The notes under the pieces are model-generated. The model saw nothing but the letters and a program-made list of their open reading frames with translations. It had not been told where the DNA came from and did not search any database. A program made the position numbers and the translations under genes. From the NCBI RefSeq assembly GCF_001547935.1, contig NZ_AP014635.1, positions 868,001 to 932,000 on the forward strand: a DNA stretch of 64,000 nucleotides, read 5' to 3'. The DNA comes from Vibrio tritonius (lineage in GTDB: Bacteria > Pseudomonadota > Gammaproteobacteria > Enterobacterales > Vibrionaceae). Shown in pieces: positions 9,600-18,975 of this stretch. Each line of letters opens with the position of its first letter. Position 1 is the first letter of the stretch.

Positions 9600-10508
9600 T
9601 TAGTTTAGCATCGGTTCCTGATTTTTCTTGGATTCAATATACTCTTTACCGAGTTTTATCAGGGCATCTGCCGTTTTTGAGACATAGCGGTCAGCATGCC
9701 AAATCATACCTAGTGGCCAATCCATTGAGGGAGAAATTGGCTTAACTAACACAGCTTCATCTCGAATACGATGACATAAGGGGTCAGGAAGAAAAGCAAC
9801 ACCTACGCCACTCTTAACCAATGCGACTAGAAAATCCCATTGACTGCTTCGGGCAGAAATTTGTGGGGCATATCCTGCATTTTGGCACAGCGTATTAATG
9901 TAGTCGCTCAAGGTAAACTCTTCTGTATAAAGATAGAAAGGCTCTTCTTTTAAGTCTTGCCACGTGATGTGCTTACAATCATGCCAACGTTCTGTATCAG
10001 GTAAAATGGCATGAATGGGATAGTTCGCCAGTGGTAATTTAGCTAAACAGTGGTCGTGATGAGAGGTGAGCATAGTGATTGCCATGTCTAATTCACCGTT
10101 AACTAACGCCTGTTCTATTTTGCGCCCGCCGTATTCAACAATGGTGAGCTCAACGTTGGGGTAAAGTTGCCGGTAACGACGGATTAGACCTGCGTATAAA
10201 TGGCCAACCATGGGAGGAATTCCTAGACGTAAGTGACCACGTTGTAATTCATGTAAATCAATCAATTCCGCTTTAAGCTGATCCATCTGCTCTAGAATTT
10301 GTAGTGCCCTTTGATAAACAATTTCGCCTGCATCGGTTAACCAAAAACGTCTTCCCTCGCGGTGGAGTAGTGGTTGATTTAATGACTGTTCTAAGTTGCG
10401 TACCATCTTACTAATGGTGGGCTGGGTAACGTAAAGGCTTTCTGAAGCCCGAGTAAAACTCTGCAATTCCACTAATTTTACAAAATAGCGTAACGCTTTA
10501 ATGTCCAT
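9600..10508 (-). CDS. LysR family transcriptional regulator (CidR-like position)
   Basis: A 302-residue LTTR: N-terminal winged HTH (residues 1-60, with SFTRASESLYVTQPTISKMV as the recognition region) and a C-terminal periplasmic-binding-protein-like effector domain. It is transcribed divergently from the lrgA/lrgB pair across a 97-base gap containing inverted repeats. Like CidR in Firmicutes, it is the likely activator of that pair, by inference from context. The effector is unknown; acetate or pyruvate would fit CidR precedent but nothing here proves it. Confidence 0.85.
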   Translation of the reverse strand: MDIKALRYFVKLVELQSFTRASESLYVTQPTISKMVRNLEQSLNQPLLHREGRRFWLTDAGEIVYQRALQILEQMDQLKAELIDLHELQRGHLRLGIPPMVGHLYAGLIRRYRQLYPNVELTIVEYGGRKIEQALVNGELDMAITMLTSHHDHCLAKLPLANYPIHAILPDTERWHDCKHITWQDLKEEPFYLYTEEFTLSDYINTLCQNAGYAPQISARSSQWDFLVALVKSGVGVAFLPDPLCHRIRDEAVLVKPISPSMDWPLGMIWHADRYVSKTADALIKLGKEYIESKKNQEPMLN

Positions 10509-10543
10509 AACAACGTACTTATTTCAAGTTGGGTTATGTATTC

Positions 10544-10579
10544 CATTTTGGCATGAAAATGATAATAAAAATTCATTTT
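10544..10579. promoter_or_regulatory. Candidate LysR operator between the regulator and lrgA
   Basis: CATTTT-N6-AAAATG (10544-10561) overlaps a second arm pair, AAAATGA (10556-10562) and TCATTTT (10573-10579). Three alternating half-sites in a divergent LTTR promoter are the expected arrangement for a LysR tetramer. Confidence 0.45.
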
Positions 10580-10605
10580 ATGATGGTTAGGATGGTCAAT
10601 ATACT

Positions 10606-11064
10606 GTGACAAAATTCACAAAACGAGTGTTTTCCACGATGAACAAAATAGGAAATGGAATGCTAACCATCATACAAGTGATAGGGCTTTCCGTGATTTG
10701 GTTTGCTGCCGATTACTTGGTAAAGCAGTTCCATTTACCCATTCCCTCCAACTTAACTGGTTTGCTGCTGTTATTGGTATTAGTGTTTGCGCGTATCATC
10801 AATGTTGAATGGTTGAGGCGAGGTGCGACTTGGTTGTTGGCTGAAATGTTACTGTTTTTCGTTCCTGCTGTTGTCACCGTTGTTAATTATCAATCTTTGA
10901 TGGAGCAAGAAGGGCTACAAATCATTGCTGTATTGTTTATTAGTACGGCACTTGTTATTGGAGTAACGGCTTGGGTGGTTGATCGAGTCTATCGTTTTGA
11001 AGTTGCCCTGTCGCGCCGTAAGAGTAACCGTCGCGCGCAGCGGTTAGTTAAAGTGGGCCAATAA
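10606..11064 (+). CDS. CidA/LrgA family holin-like membrane protein
   Basis: Small inner-membrane protein of the CidA/LrgA family, first described as holin/antiholin-like regulators of murein hydrolase activity and more recently linked to pyruvate uptake or overflow metabolism. Four hydrophobic segments are visible, with the typical LPIPSNLTGLLLLL motif and FFVPAVV. The longest frame begins with GTG at 10606. An ATG at 10660, six bases after AGGA (10650-10653), gives about 134 residues, close to family length, and is a serious alternative; ATG at 10639 is another. It abuts the partner gene directly. Confidence 0.85.
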   Translation: MTKFTKRVFSTMNKIGNGMLTIIQVIGLSVIWFAADYLVKQFHLPIPSNLTGLLLLLVLVFARIINVEWLRRGATWLLAEMLLFFVPAVVTVVNYQSLMEQEGLQIIAVLFISTALVIGVTAWVVDRVYRFEVALSRRKSNRRAQRLVKVGQ

Positions 11065-11763
11065 ATGATGCTTTGGTCAAACTATGGGGTTGGTTTACTC
11101 TGTTTCGTAATGACAGTCCTGCTTTACTACGTGAGTAAGCAGTTGTACAGGCGTAAAAAAAGTATCTTTTTAATGCCATTAATGTTGGCGCCGTTACTGT
11201 TAGTGATGATGGTTATTGTGTTTCGAATTCCCTATCAATCTTACATGCAAGATTCCCATTGGTTGATGTGGATGCTCGGCCCTGCAACTGTGGCATTTGC
11301 TATTCCGGTTTATGATAATCGAGAGTTAATTCGTCGCCACTGGCTATCTTTATCTGTTGGGGTGATGGTTTCAGTAATGGTTGCGGTAGTCAGTACGGTG
11401 TTTTTAGCTCGCTTATTCCATTTACCTGAACTGCTACAACGCAGTTTAGCGATGCGTTCAATCACGACGCCTTTTGCCGTCGAGGCCACTAAATCCGTTG
11501 GGGGGCAAAGTGATCTAACTGCGCTTTTTGTGGTGTTAACGGGGTTAATCGGTATGGCGATTGGTGAAGTCATCCTTACGGTACTGTCGATTCGTTCACG
11601 TTTAGGTAAGGGGGCCAGTTTAGGCGCTTCTGCCCATGGTGCTGGTACCGCAAAAGCTTATCAGCTAGGCAGTTCTGAAGGTGTGGTTTCTAGCGTAGTG
11701 ATGATGATAGCTGGAATGGTGACTGTTCTTTTAGCCCCAGCTATAGGTCATATATTGTGGTAA
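11065..11763 (+). CDS. CidB/LrgB family membrane protein
   Basis: The partner of the preceding CidA/LrgA protein; such pairs act together in the inner membrane. It has 232 residues and about seven hydrophobic helices. The family signature SITTPFAVEATKSVGG is at roughly residues 132-147, and SLGASAHGAGTAKAYQLG lies near the C-terminus. The ATG follows the upstream stop without a gap, so translation is coupled. Expression is probably controlled by the divergent LysR regulator. The transported compound is unknown. Confidence 0.9.
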   Translation: MMLWSNYGVGLLCFVMTVLLYYVSKQLYRRKKSIFLMPLMLAPLLLVMMVIVFRIPYQSYMQDSHWLMWMLGPATVAFAIPVYDNRELIRRHWLSLSVGVMVSVMVAVVSTVFLARLFHLPELLQRSLAMRSITTPFAVEATKSVGGQSDLTALFVVLTGLIGMAIGEVILTVLSIRSRLGKGASLGASAHGAGTAKAYQLGSSEGVVSSVVMMIAGMVTVLLAPAIGHILW

Positions 11764-11812
11764 CTCGGTAGGCTATTCGTCCAGTAATGAATTTTATCCA
11801 CCAATAGATATA

Positions 11813-11838
11813 AAAAATCCCCAACGTTGGGGATTTTT
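11813..11838. terminator. Bidirectional terminator between lrgB-like gene and fldA
   Basis: A 13-bp palindromic stem, AAAAATCCCCAAC / GTTGGGGATTTTT, lies between the convergent genes. A and T tracts on the two sides allow termination in both directions. Confidence 0.85.
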
Positions 11839-11865
11839 GATCTGGTAAAGAAATAATCTTAGTGA

Positions 11866-12393
11866 TTAGTCTTCAAGTTCAGCTAGACACATCTCTTCAT
11901 ATACTTGGTTTACCCAAGTTGAAACACGTTGTTCGGTTAGCTCAGGCTGACGGTCTTCATCAATACAAAGTCCAACAAAGTGGTTGTCATCAACAAGCGC
12001 TTTTGACGCTTCGAAGTCATAGCCTTCGGTTGGCCATTCGCCAACAATTGTGCCGCCTTTTGCTTCAACGATATCACGAATGGTGCCCATCGCATCGCAG
12101 AAGTACTCTGCGTAGTCTTCTTGGTCACCACAACCAAAGATAGCAACAAGCTTGGTTGAGAAATCAATGGTTTCTAGTTCAGGGAAAAAGTCGTCCCAGT
12201 CGCATTGTGCTTCGCCGTAGTACCAAGTAGGGATACCGAGTAGCAGTAGATCGAAATTATCGATGTCTTCTTTACTGCTTTTTGCGATGTCTTGAACATG
12301 AACTAGCTTTTCACCAAGCTTTTTCTGAATCATCTTTGCAACCGCTTCGGTGTTGCCAGTATCACTACCAAAGAAGATACCTACACTTGCCAT
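11866..12393 (-). CDS. fldA: Flavodoxin 1
   Basis: Low-potential FMN electron carrier of the long-chain flavodoxin class, supplying electrons to biosynthetic enzymes such as those of the isoprenoid and biotin pathways. The phosphate-binding loop GSDTGNTEAVA is at residues 9-19, and the isoalloxazine-stacking aromatics lie in PTWYYGEAQCDWDD (near 55-68) and around GDQEDYAEYFCDA. Length 175 equals the family's usual size, and the protein is very acidic, as expected. In enterics fldA directly precedes fur; here the LysR/lrgAB genes lie between them. Confidence 0.95.
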   Translation of the reverse strand: MASVGIFFGSDTGNTEAVAKMIQKKLGEKLVHVQDIAKSSKEDIDNFDLLLLGIPTWYYGEAQCDWDDFFPELETIDFSTKLVAIFGCGDQEDYAEYFCDAMGTIRDIVEAKGGTIVGEWPTEGYDFEASKALVDDNHFVGLCIDEDRQPELTEQRVSTWVNQVYEEMCLAELED

Positions 12394-12762
12394 AGAATCA
12401 TTACCTTTAAATTGTTATGGGTGAACTCTCTGTCGTTACATCTAACTCTTATTCGGACCACAGAGTTGCCACTCAGTTGCAACAGAACTGAGTTATCCTG
12501 TTCAACCTGAAAAAAGAAAGAACTTTACTAATTGACGGCTAACAGCTTGTTTTTACGTGTTTCTCTCTACAAAGTAATTGTGTAGAGTGAGTTTTGCTTA
12601 GCACCAGCAAGGCTGTGGACGTTAAAGTCAAATGATAAAGCAAATTCTTACGCCAATTTTTATGGGCGCATAATACCACTGTTAAACAGCAAAGTTAATG
12701 TACCAATCGGTCTGTTTCAAGCCGATTAAACGCGAAAGGTGTTTTTATCCAGTACGGATGCC
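12394..12762. other. Intergenic region between ybfF and fldA
   Basis: A 369-base AT-rich stretch on which I find no credible small gene in either strand. It should contain the fldA promoter (minus strand). An inverted repeat, CTCTACA (12565-12571) and TGTAGAG (12581-12587), lies in the middle with a nine-base spacer; its role is unknown. Confidence 0.5.
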
Positions 12763-13530
12763 TTACACGATTAAAAATTTACGAATAGCACGCAAGACTT
12801 CCGCAGGTTTTTCCGAATGTAGCCAGTGACCAGTATTGGCGACGACATGGGCGCGAGCTTGGGTAAACTGTGCTTTGATTTCTGCTTGATATTCGGCTGT
12901 GACATATTCAGACAAACCACCTTTAATAAACAGTGTTGGGATAGAGCAAGGCTCTATCGTGTTCCAACCTAATATATCCCAGTAGTTTTTTTCCAAAGCT
13001 CGTACATTAAAGCGCCATTCCATATGTTCGCCATTATTAAACAGTGATTTACCAATGAATTGGCGAACTCCTTCAAGCTCAATATGCTCAGCTAAAATAG
13101 CCATAGCATCACGGCGGTTAGTGGGTTTGGCGTCGATCACAGCATTTAATCCTGCAAACACATTATCGTGGCGACGAGTTGTGTAGGCGACAGGCGCCAT
13201 GTCCAACACAATGAGGCGAGTGACTATTTCGGGAGCGATGGCTGCGAGTTTCATCGCGGCTTTGCCGCCCATGGAGTGGCCAATAACGATTGCGTGATTG
13301 ATGGATAAATGAGCGAGTAACTGTTTGATATCTTGAGCGAGAAGATCGTAATTATGTTCATCGCTATGGAACGATATGCCGTGGTTACGCAGATCGACAC
13401 TCAGCACTTGGTGATCGTTTTTAAGATCACGAGCAAGCAGCCCAAGATTGTCTAAATTGCCAAATAAACCGTGGATCAAAACAATGGTGTGACCCTCACC
13501 TTCGAGTTTGTAATTGAGAAGTGCTGACAT
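12763..13530 (-). CDS. ybfF: Alpha/beta hydrolase, YbfF esterase family
   Basis: Cytosolic serine esterase of the alpha/beta-hydrolase fold. The oxyanion region is LIHGLFGNLDNLG (17-29), the nucleophile serine sits in the elbow GHSMGGKAAM, and the catalytic histidine is in NTGHWLHSEKP near the C-terminus. Length 255 matches E. coli YbfF (254). The synteny ybfF-seqA-pgm is conserved with enterics. YbfF hydrolyses short acyl esters in vitro and its physiological substrate is not established. It is divergent from seqA. Confidence 0.9.
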   Translation of the reverse strand: MSALLNYKLEGEGHTIVLIHGLFGNLDNLGLLARDLKNDHQVLSVDLRNHGISFHSDEHNYDLLAQDIKQLLAHLSINHAIVIGHSMGGKAAMKLAAIAPEIVTRLIVLDMAPVAYTTRRHDNVFAGLNAVIDAKPTNRRDAMAILAEHIELEGVRQFIGKSLFNNGEHMEWRFNVRALEKNYWDILGWNTIEPCSIPTLFIKGGLSEYVTAEYQAEIKAQFTQARAHVVANTGHWLHSEKPAEVLRAIRKFLIV

Positions 13531-13572
13531 TTTATCTTATTAGTGATTGGTTTAACGTAGAGTCTGAGCGAA

Positions 13573-13586
13573 GATCTCGCTATAAT
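13573..13586 (+). promoter_or_regulatory. Candidate seqA promoter with a GATC site
   Basis: A perfect TATAAT (13581-13586) lies 37 bases ahead of the seqA start; the -35 region is not clear. A GATC Dam site (13573-13576) lies within the near-palindrome GCGA-AGATC-TCGC just upstream, so methylation state could influence the promoter. Only one GATC is present, whereas SeqA binding normally needs two. Confidence 0.4.
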
Positions 13587-13622
13587 CCCTGTGAGTTTAA
13601 ACATTGAGATTGTGAAAAGCGA

Positions 13623-14186
13623 ATGAAAACAATTGAGGTTGATGAGGATCTATACCGTTTTATTGCTAGCCAGACCCTACATATTGGGGAAAGTGCTTCG
13701 GATATTTTGCGTCGTTTATTAAACGTTGACGCTCAAAATAGCAGTAGCACTCCTGTTTCTGCGCCGAAGGCAAAAGAAACCACTGTGCAGCAGCAACCGA
13801 CTGTAGTGATGAGCAAGAATGCGGCTCAAGAGAGTAAAGTGGATTGCGTAAAAGAGATGCGTTCTCTATTAATCTCTGACGAGTTTGCAGGTCTTAAAAA
13901 GGCCGTCGATCGTTTTATTTTGGTTCTTTCGACTCTGCACCGAATCGATCCAGTTAGTTTCTCCGATGCAATGTCAGTGAAGGGCCGCAAGCGGATTTAC
14001 TTTGCCGATAATGAGCAAACGCTACTGGCTCACGGTCAAACGACCAAACCAAAATCGATTCCTAATTCACCTTTTTGGGTGATCACTAATAATAACACCA
14101 GTCGCAAACAGCAGATGGTTGAGCAGGTAATGTCACTAATGAATTTCCCTGCAGATATCATCGAGAAAGTGACCCATGCAATTTAA
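13623..14186 (+). CDS. seqA: Replication initiation negative modulator SeqA
   Basis: Binds hemimethylated GATC sequences after replication, sequesters the origin and organises nascent DNA. The N-terminal oligomerisation segment is MKTIEVDEDLYRFIASQT; a variable Gln/Ala/Thr linker follows (about residues 40-75). The C-terminal DNA-binding domain contains SVKGRKRIYFADNEQTL and the NNNTSRKQQMV region. Length 187 against 181 in E. coli. It is followed by pgm, as in enterics. Confidence 0.95.
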   Translation: MKTIEVDEDLYRFIASQTLHIGESASDILRRLLNVDAQNSSSTPVSAPKAKETTVQQQPTVVMSKNAAQESKVDCVKEMRSLLISDEFAGLKKAVDRFILVLSTLHRIDPVSFSDAMSVKGRKRIYFADNEQTLLAHGQTTKPKSIPNSPFWVITNNNTSRKQQMVEQVMSLMNFPADIIEKVTHAI

Positions 14187-14293
14187 CATGCATCGGACAT
14201 TGGATGGACAAAAAGTCTGATTAAAACCTCATAATGGGTACTGAAAAGACCGTATTATGGGGTTTTGTTTGCATTTTTTTATAAGGATGTCAT

Positions 14294-15940
14294 ATGGCTA
14301 TGCACCCTCGAGCAGGGCAAAAAGCGCTACAGGAGGATCTGAACAATATCCCAGCCCTTGTAGCTAACTACTATCTTCTCCAGCCAGATCCGCACAATTC
14401 ACAGCATAAAGTGGAATTTGGTACTTCCGGCCACCGCGGCAGCTCAGATAAATCTACTTTCAATGAAAAGCACATTCTTGCTATTACTCAGGCGGTCGTG
14501 GATGTTCGTGCTGAGCAAGATACCACCGGCCCAATGTTTGTCGGTAAAGACACTCACGCCTTATCTGAACCTGCGTTTAGCAGTGTAGTAGAAGTGCTGA
14601 TCGCTAACGGTATTGAAGTCATTGCCCAAGCTCATAATGGCTATACACCAACTCCAGGTGTTTCTCATGCGATTCTAACGTATAACCAGACTCACCAACA
14701 AAAAGCCGACGGTATTGTGATTACACCATCACATAACCCCCCACAAGACGGCGGGATTAAATACAATCCGGTGCACGGTGGTCCAGCGGAAGCTGAGTTA
14801 ACTCAAGCTATCCAAGATCGCGCTAACGCATACATTGCCAATCAACTCGAAGGCGTAAAGCGCATTACTATCGTTGAGGCAAAACAATCACCTTTGTTCC
14901 GTGAACTGGATTTAGTTCAGCCTTACCTCGATGACTTAGTCAATGTCGTTGATATGGAAGCGATTCAAAAAGCGGATCTGAAATTAGGTGTAGATCCTCT
15001 CGGTGGTAGTGGTATCGATTACTGGCGTCGCATTGGTAAACAATACCAATTGAATCTCACCTTAGTGAGTGAAGCTATCGATCCAAGTTTCCAATTTATG
15101 TCTCTTGATAAAGATGGTGTGATCCGTATGGATTGTTCATCACCTTATGCGATGGCCGGCTTACTGTCGCTCAAAGATGAATACGATCTTGCGTTTGGTA
15201 ACGATCCTGATTACGACCGCCACGGTATCGTGACGCCACAAGGTTTGATGAATCCAAACCACTTCCTCGCTGTTTGTATCGATTACCTATACCGTCACCG
15301 TGAGGGTTGGGCAAAAGATGTGGCTGTAGGTAAAACGCTCGTTTCCAGTGCCATGATTGACAAAGTGGTTGCAGATCTTGGTCGTGAGCTGTGTGAAGTA
15401 CCAGTGGGCTTCAAATGGTTTGTTGATGGTCTATTTACTGGTCGCTTTGGGTTCGGTGGTGAAGAGAGTGCTGGCGCTTCTTTCTTACGTAAAGACGGTA
15501 CACCTTGGTCAACCGACAAAGATGGCATTATTTTGTGTCTACTAGCGGCTGAAATCACTGCGGTAACCGGTAAGAACCCGCAACAATATTACGATGAACT
15601 GGCTGCAAAACATGGTGAATCTCACTATGCGCGTTTGCAAGCCGTTGCTAATGGCCCGCAAAAAGAGGTGTTGAAAAAGCTTTCTCCAGAGATGGTGTCA
15701 GCACAAACTCTTGCGGGTGACCCTATTGTAGCTCGTCTTACTCATGCACCTGGTAACGGCGCAGCAATCGGCGGCTTGAAAGTCGTGACCGATTACGGTT
15801 GGTTTGCTGCTCGCCCATCGGGTACTGAAGACATTTACAAGATCTATTGTGAAAGCTTCAAGGGTGAAGAACATCTAAAATTGATCGAAACCGAAGCTCA
15901 AGCGATTGTAAATCAAGTATTTAAAGACGCTGGTTTATAA
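14294..15940 (+). CDS. pgm: Phosphoglucomutase (alpha-D-glucose-1,6-bisphosphate-dependent)
   Basis: Interconverts glucose-1-phosphate and glucose-6-phosphate, linking glycolysis to UDP-glucose, glycogen and envelope polysaccharides. The active-site phosphoserine lies in [16 protein letters not shown] (near residue 145), the Mg-binding loop in [10 protein letters not shown], the sugar-binding loop in [11 protein letters not shown] and the phosphate-binding loop in [12 protein letters not shown] near the C-terminus. Length 548 against 546 in E. coli. An AAGGA Shine-Dalgarno precedes the ATG. The 107-base gap from seqA leaves room for its own promoter. Confidence 0.96.
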   Translation: MAMHPRAGQKALQEDLNNIPALVANYYLLQPDPHNSQHKVEFGTSGHRGSSDKSTFNEKHILAITQAVVDVRAEQDTTGPMFVGKDTHALSEPAFSSVVEVLIANGIEVIAQAHNGYTPTPGVSHAILTYNQTHQQKADGIVITPSHNPPQDGGIKYNPVHGGPAEAELTQAIQDRANAYIANQLEGVKRITIVEAKQSPLFRELDLVQPYLDDLVNVVDMEAIQKADLKLGVDPLGGSGIDYWRRIGKQYQLNLTLVSEAIDPSFQFMSLDKDGVIRMDCSSPYAMAGLLSLKDEYDLAFGNDPDYDRHGIVTPQGLMNPNHFLAVCIDYLYRHREGWAKDVAVGKTLVSSAMIDKVVADLGRELCEVPVGFKWFVDGLFTGRFGFGGEESAGASFLRKDGTPWSTDKDGIILCLLAAEITAVTGKNPQQYYDELAAKHGESHYARLQAVANGPQKEVLKKLSPEMVSAQTLAGDPIVARLTHAPGNGAAIGGLKVVTDYGWFAARPSGTEDIYKIYCESFKGEEHLKLIETEAQAIVNQVFKDAGL

Positions 15941-15969
15941 AATTAAACGTTTTGTAACCTAGGTTAATG

Positions 15970-16000
15970 AAAGGGAGACTAATAGTGAGTCTCCCTTTTT
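15970..16000. terminator. Terminator after pgm
   Basis: AAAGGGAGACT (15970-15980), a 7-base loop, AGTCTCCCTTT (15988-15998), then more T. It could also serve the convergent DUF1853 gene. Confidence 0.85.
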
Positions 16001-16013
16001 TAATCCTAGTCGG

Positions 16014-16769
16014 TTAGGCGGTTGTATTGTTGGGCCAGTCATCCGGCACAATAAACCAAAACATGCCTGATTTACTTTGGCAGTGAACAAATCCTTTTGC
16101 ATCCATTGAGTAGCTTTGACTCTCCTCAGATTTTCCTGTGATCCATTGCGGTTTATCTAAGAGAAATAACGGTTCATCAATAAGATGTTGCTGGTGTTGA
16201 AAACACCAATGACCAACCACTCGGTCTAGATTGATACTAATACCAGAACAATAGGTGGGGATCTCTTCCGGTTCAAATGGGTTAATATAGAGGCGACCTT
16301 GCATCAAAAGGTGCTGACTTGGCTTACCAAATTGAGGATAACTCGCTGAAAATTCGTTAGTGTGCGAAAAGGGCAGTTGCCGCTCTAGCATATGGTTAAT
16401 TTTTTTATCGAGCCTATCTTTAGCATTCGGCCCGTACCAGTATCCATGGTGTAAAAGATAAAACTTGATGGCCACTTCCCAGTGTTGCCATTCTTTATCC
16501 GAAGTTTCGACCACAAAATCGACCGCACCTAAGGTTTTTCCCTGATGATTTATCTGTAACTCTTCATGCACGGCGCCAAAGTATTCACTGTGTTGAAATA
16601 ACACTGAACAAAGATGTTGGTAAACAAAACCCAAACGACGATTTCCCGTATATGGGGCTAAATGACTTGGACTCGGATGTGAAAAAGGAGAAAACACGGC
16701 AATGGGGGCGGAACCAAGCAAAAGTGATGGTGTGGTAATGATCCAGTCGGATATTTTACGAAGATTCAT
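16014..16769 (-). CDS. DUF1853 family protein
   Basis: A 251-residue soluble protein of the DUF1853 family, of unknown function. Family assignment is from recognition of the conserved region RRLGFVYQHLCSVLF ... WEVAIKFYLL. Asp84 (LGAVDFVVE), Glu98 and Lys102 (WEVAIK) are arranged like the metal site of a PD-(D/E)XK nuclease-type core, and the family has been grouped with that superfamily; activity here is inference. The gene lies alone on the minus strand, divergent from the Nif3 gene by 82 bases. Confidence 0.75.
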   Translation of the reverse strand: MNLRKISDWIITTPSLLLGSAPIAVFSPFSHPSPSHLAPYTGNRRLGFVYQHLCSVLFQHSEYFGAVHEELQINHQGKTLGAVDFVVETSDKEWQHWEVAIKFYLLHHGYWYGPNAKDRLDKKINHMLERQLPFSHTNEFSASYPQFGKPSQHLLMQGRLYINPFEPEEIPTYCSGISINLDRVVGHWCFQHQQHLIDEPLFLLDKPQWITGKSEESQSYSMDAKGFVHCQSKSGMFWFIVPDDWPNNTTA

Positions 16770-16851
16770 ACTGGTTACCCTAGGGGAGTTTCGACAAGAG
16801 TCTATTAAATTGTTATAACCTCACCATCAACTGGATGCAATGGAAGAAACC

Positions 16852-17610
16852 ATGAATAATTTTGAACTTGAGACACTGCTCAACGACACATTGTCACCAA
16901 ACTTGATTAAAGATTACTGTCCTAACGGCTTACAAGTCGAAGGGCAAAGTGAGATCAAGAAAATCGTTACAGGTGTGACTGCATCTGCAGCATTAATTGA
17001 CAAAGCAATTGAACTCAATGCTGATGCCATCTTAGTTCATCATGGCTACTTTTGGAAAAATGAACCTCAAGCCATTAGAGGTATGAAAGGGCGCCGAATT
17101 CGTCAATTAATTAAACATGATATCAATCTATTGGCTTATCACCTTCCGCTCGATATTCATCCAACATTAGGTAACAATGCCCAGCTAGCACAACGGCTTG
17201 GCATTACGTTAGAGGGTGGTTTAGAAGGGCATCCTCAATCGGTAGCCATGCATGGGCGATTGGAAAAACCAGTGACAGGTGCTGAGTTTGCATCGCGTAT
17301 CGCCAGTACTCTTAACCGTGAACCAATGCACATCGCACCTGAAAACGAAGCCAAACTGATTGAAACCGTGGGTTTATGCACCGGTGGTGGACAAGATTTT
17401 ATTGAATTGGCGGTAGAAAAAGGGCTTGATGCGTTTATATCCGGTGAGATTTCTGAGCGCACAACGTATTCTGCTCGTGAGCAAGACATTCATTATTTTG
17501 CGGCGGGTCATCATGCAACTGAACGATACGGCGTAAAAGCGTTGGGTGAGTGGTTAGCGCAAGAGTACAGCTTAGACGTTACGTTTATAGATATAAACAA
17601 TCCAGTTTAA
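16852..17610 (+). CDS. Nif3-like dinuclear metal centre protein (YbgI family)
   Basis: A member of the Nif3/YbgI/DUF34 family, which forms a toroidal hexamer with a two-metal site. It has been annotated as type 2 GTP cyclohydrolase I, but its in-vivo role is unsettled. Metal ligands are visible: His63 and His64 in LVHHGYFW, Asp in LPLDIHPTLGNN, and His and Glu in AAGHHATERYG near the C-terminus. The open frame begins at 16840, but GGAAG at 16842-16846 is correctly spaced for the ATG at 16852, giving 252 residues (E. coli YbgI 247). Confidence 0.88.
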   Translation: MNNFELETLLNDTLSPNLIKDYCPNGLQVEGQSEIKKIVTGVTASAALIDKAIELNADAILVHHGYFWKNEPQAIRGMKGRRIRQLIKHDINLLAYHLPLDIHPTLGNNAQLAQRLGITLEGGLEGHPQSVAMHGRLEKPVTGAEFASRIASTLNREPMHIAPENEAKLIETVGLCTGGGQDFIELAVEKGLDAFISGEISERTTYSAREQDIHYFAAGHHATERYGVKALGEWLAQEYSLDVTFIDINNPV

Positions 17611-17635
17611 TACTCAGCTAATCACTAGCTCCAAA

Positions 17636-17666
17636 AAAAGAGCGAGACCTAAAGTCTCGCTCTTTT
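17636..17666. terminator. Bidirectional terminator between the Nif3 gene and gltA
   Basis: AAAAGAGCGAGAC (17636-17648), loop CTAAA, GTCTCGCTCTTTT (17654-17666): a 13-bp perfect stem with A/T tracts between convergent genes. Confidence 0.9.
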
Positions 17667-17688
17667 ACATCGATGTAACACAAGTAAA

Positions 17689-18975
17689 CTAGCGTTTTTC
17701 TAGTGGTACGAAGTCGCGCATGGTTTTCCCTGTATACAGCTGACGAGGACGACCAATGCGGTTTCCTGGATCACTGTGCATTTCGTTCCAATGAGCAATC
17801 CAGCCAATGGTACGAGACATAGCGAAAATCACGGTAAACATAGACACTGGAATGCCGATTGCCTTCAGAATAATACCTGAATAGAAGTCGACGTTTGGAT
17901 ACAATTTCTTGTCGATAAAGTAAGGGTCAGAAAGAGCTATTCGTTCTAACTCCATTGCCACATCCAACAGCGGATCTTTGATGTCCAGTTCTTCGAGAAC
18001 ATCGTGACAAGCGTTACGCATCACGGTAGCTCGAGGGTCATAGTTTTTATAAACACGGTGACCAAAGCCCATTAAACGGAATGGGTCATCTTTGTCTTTT
18101 GCACGAGCAACATATTCTGGAATTTTTTCAACAGAACCAATTTCTTCCAACATACGTAGACAAGCTTCGTTAGCACCACCATGAGCAGGACCCCAGAGGG
18201 AAGCAATCCCTGCAGCGATACAAGCAAATGGGTTGGCACCAGAAGAGCCAGCCAAACGCACAGTAGAAGTGGATGCGTTTTGCTCATGGTCTGCGTGTAG
18301 CGTAAAAATCTTATCCATGGCGCGAGCCACAATAGGATTGACTTCATACTCTTCACACGGTGTAGCAAACATCATATGTAGAAAGTTCTCAGCGTAAGTC
18401 AAATCGTTGCGAGGATAGATAAACGGTTGACCTACTGAGTATTTGTAACACATTGCTGCCAAGGTAGGCATTTTAGAAAGTAAGCGATAAGCCGCAATTT
18501 CACGGTGCGAATCGTTGTTGATATCCAGAGAGTCATGATAGAAAGCAGCTAATGCACCAACGACACCGCACATAATTGCCATTGGGTGCGCATCACGACG
18601 AAAACCATGATAGAAACTCGCAATTTGTTCGTGAACCATCGTATGTCGAGCAACAGTGTATTTGAACTCTTCATACTGTTCGCGAGTGGGAGCTTCGCCG
18701 TATAGCAGAATGAAACAGACTTCCAAATAATCAGCGTTGTTTGCTAACTGATCAATGGGGAAGCCACGGTGCAGCAGAACACCTTTATCGCCATCAATAT
18801 AGGTGATTTGAGACTCACAAGATGCAGTGGCAAGAAAACCTGGGTCAAACGTAAAATAGCCATTTGAGCCCAATCCTCGAACGTCGATTACTTGGGGGCC
18901 AATGCTCCCATCCATAATCGGCAGTTCGATTGGCGCTTTTCCTTCGATGTGAAGGGTCGCTTTCTTATCTGCCAT
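17689..18975 (-). CDS. gltA: Citrate synthase (type II, hexameric)
   Basis: Condenses oxaloacetate and acetyl-CoA to citrate, opening the TCA cycle. The catalytic set is present in [30 protein letters not shown] and NVDFYSG (the Asp). Length 428 is that of the NADH-inhibited type II enzyme of Gram-negative bacteria (E. coli 427). AGGAG stands seven bases ahead of the ATG. It is transcribed divergently from the sdh-suc operon across 401 bases, an arrangement shared with enterics that suggests joint carbon and oxygen control. Confidence 0.97.
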   Translation of the reverse strand: MADKKATLHIEGKAPIELPIMDGSIGPQVIDVRGLGSNGYFTFDPGFLATASCESQITYIDGDKGVLLHRGFPIDQLANNADYLEVCFILLYGEAPTREQYEEFKYTVARHTMVHEQIASFYHGFRRDAHPMAIMCGVVGALAAFYHDSLDINNDSHREIAAYRLLSKMPTLAAMCYKYSVGQPFIYPRNDLTYAENFLHMMFATPCEEYEVNPIVARAMDKIFTLHADHEQNASTSTVRLAGSSGANPFACIAAGIASLWGPAHGGANEACLRMLEEIGSVEKIPEYVARAKDKDDPFRLMGFGHRVYKNYDPRATVMRNACHDVLEELDIKDPLLDVAMELERIALSDPYFIDKKLYPNVDFYSGIILKAIGIPVSMFTVIFAMSRTIGWIAHWNEMHSDPGNRIGRPRQLYTGKTMRDFVPLEKR

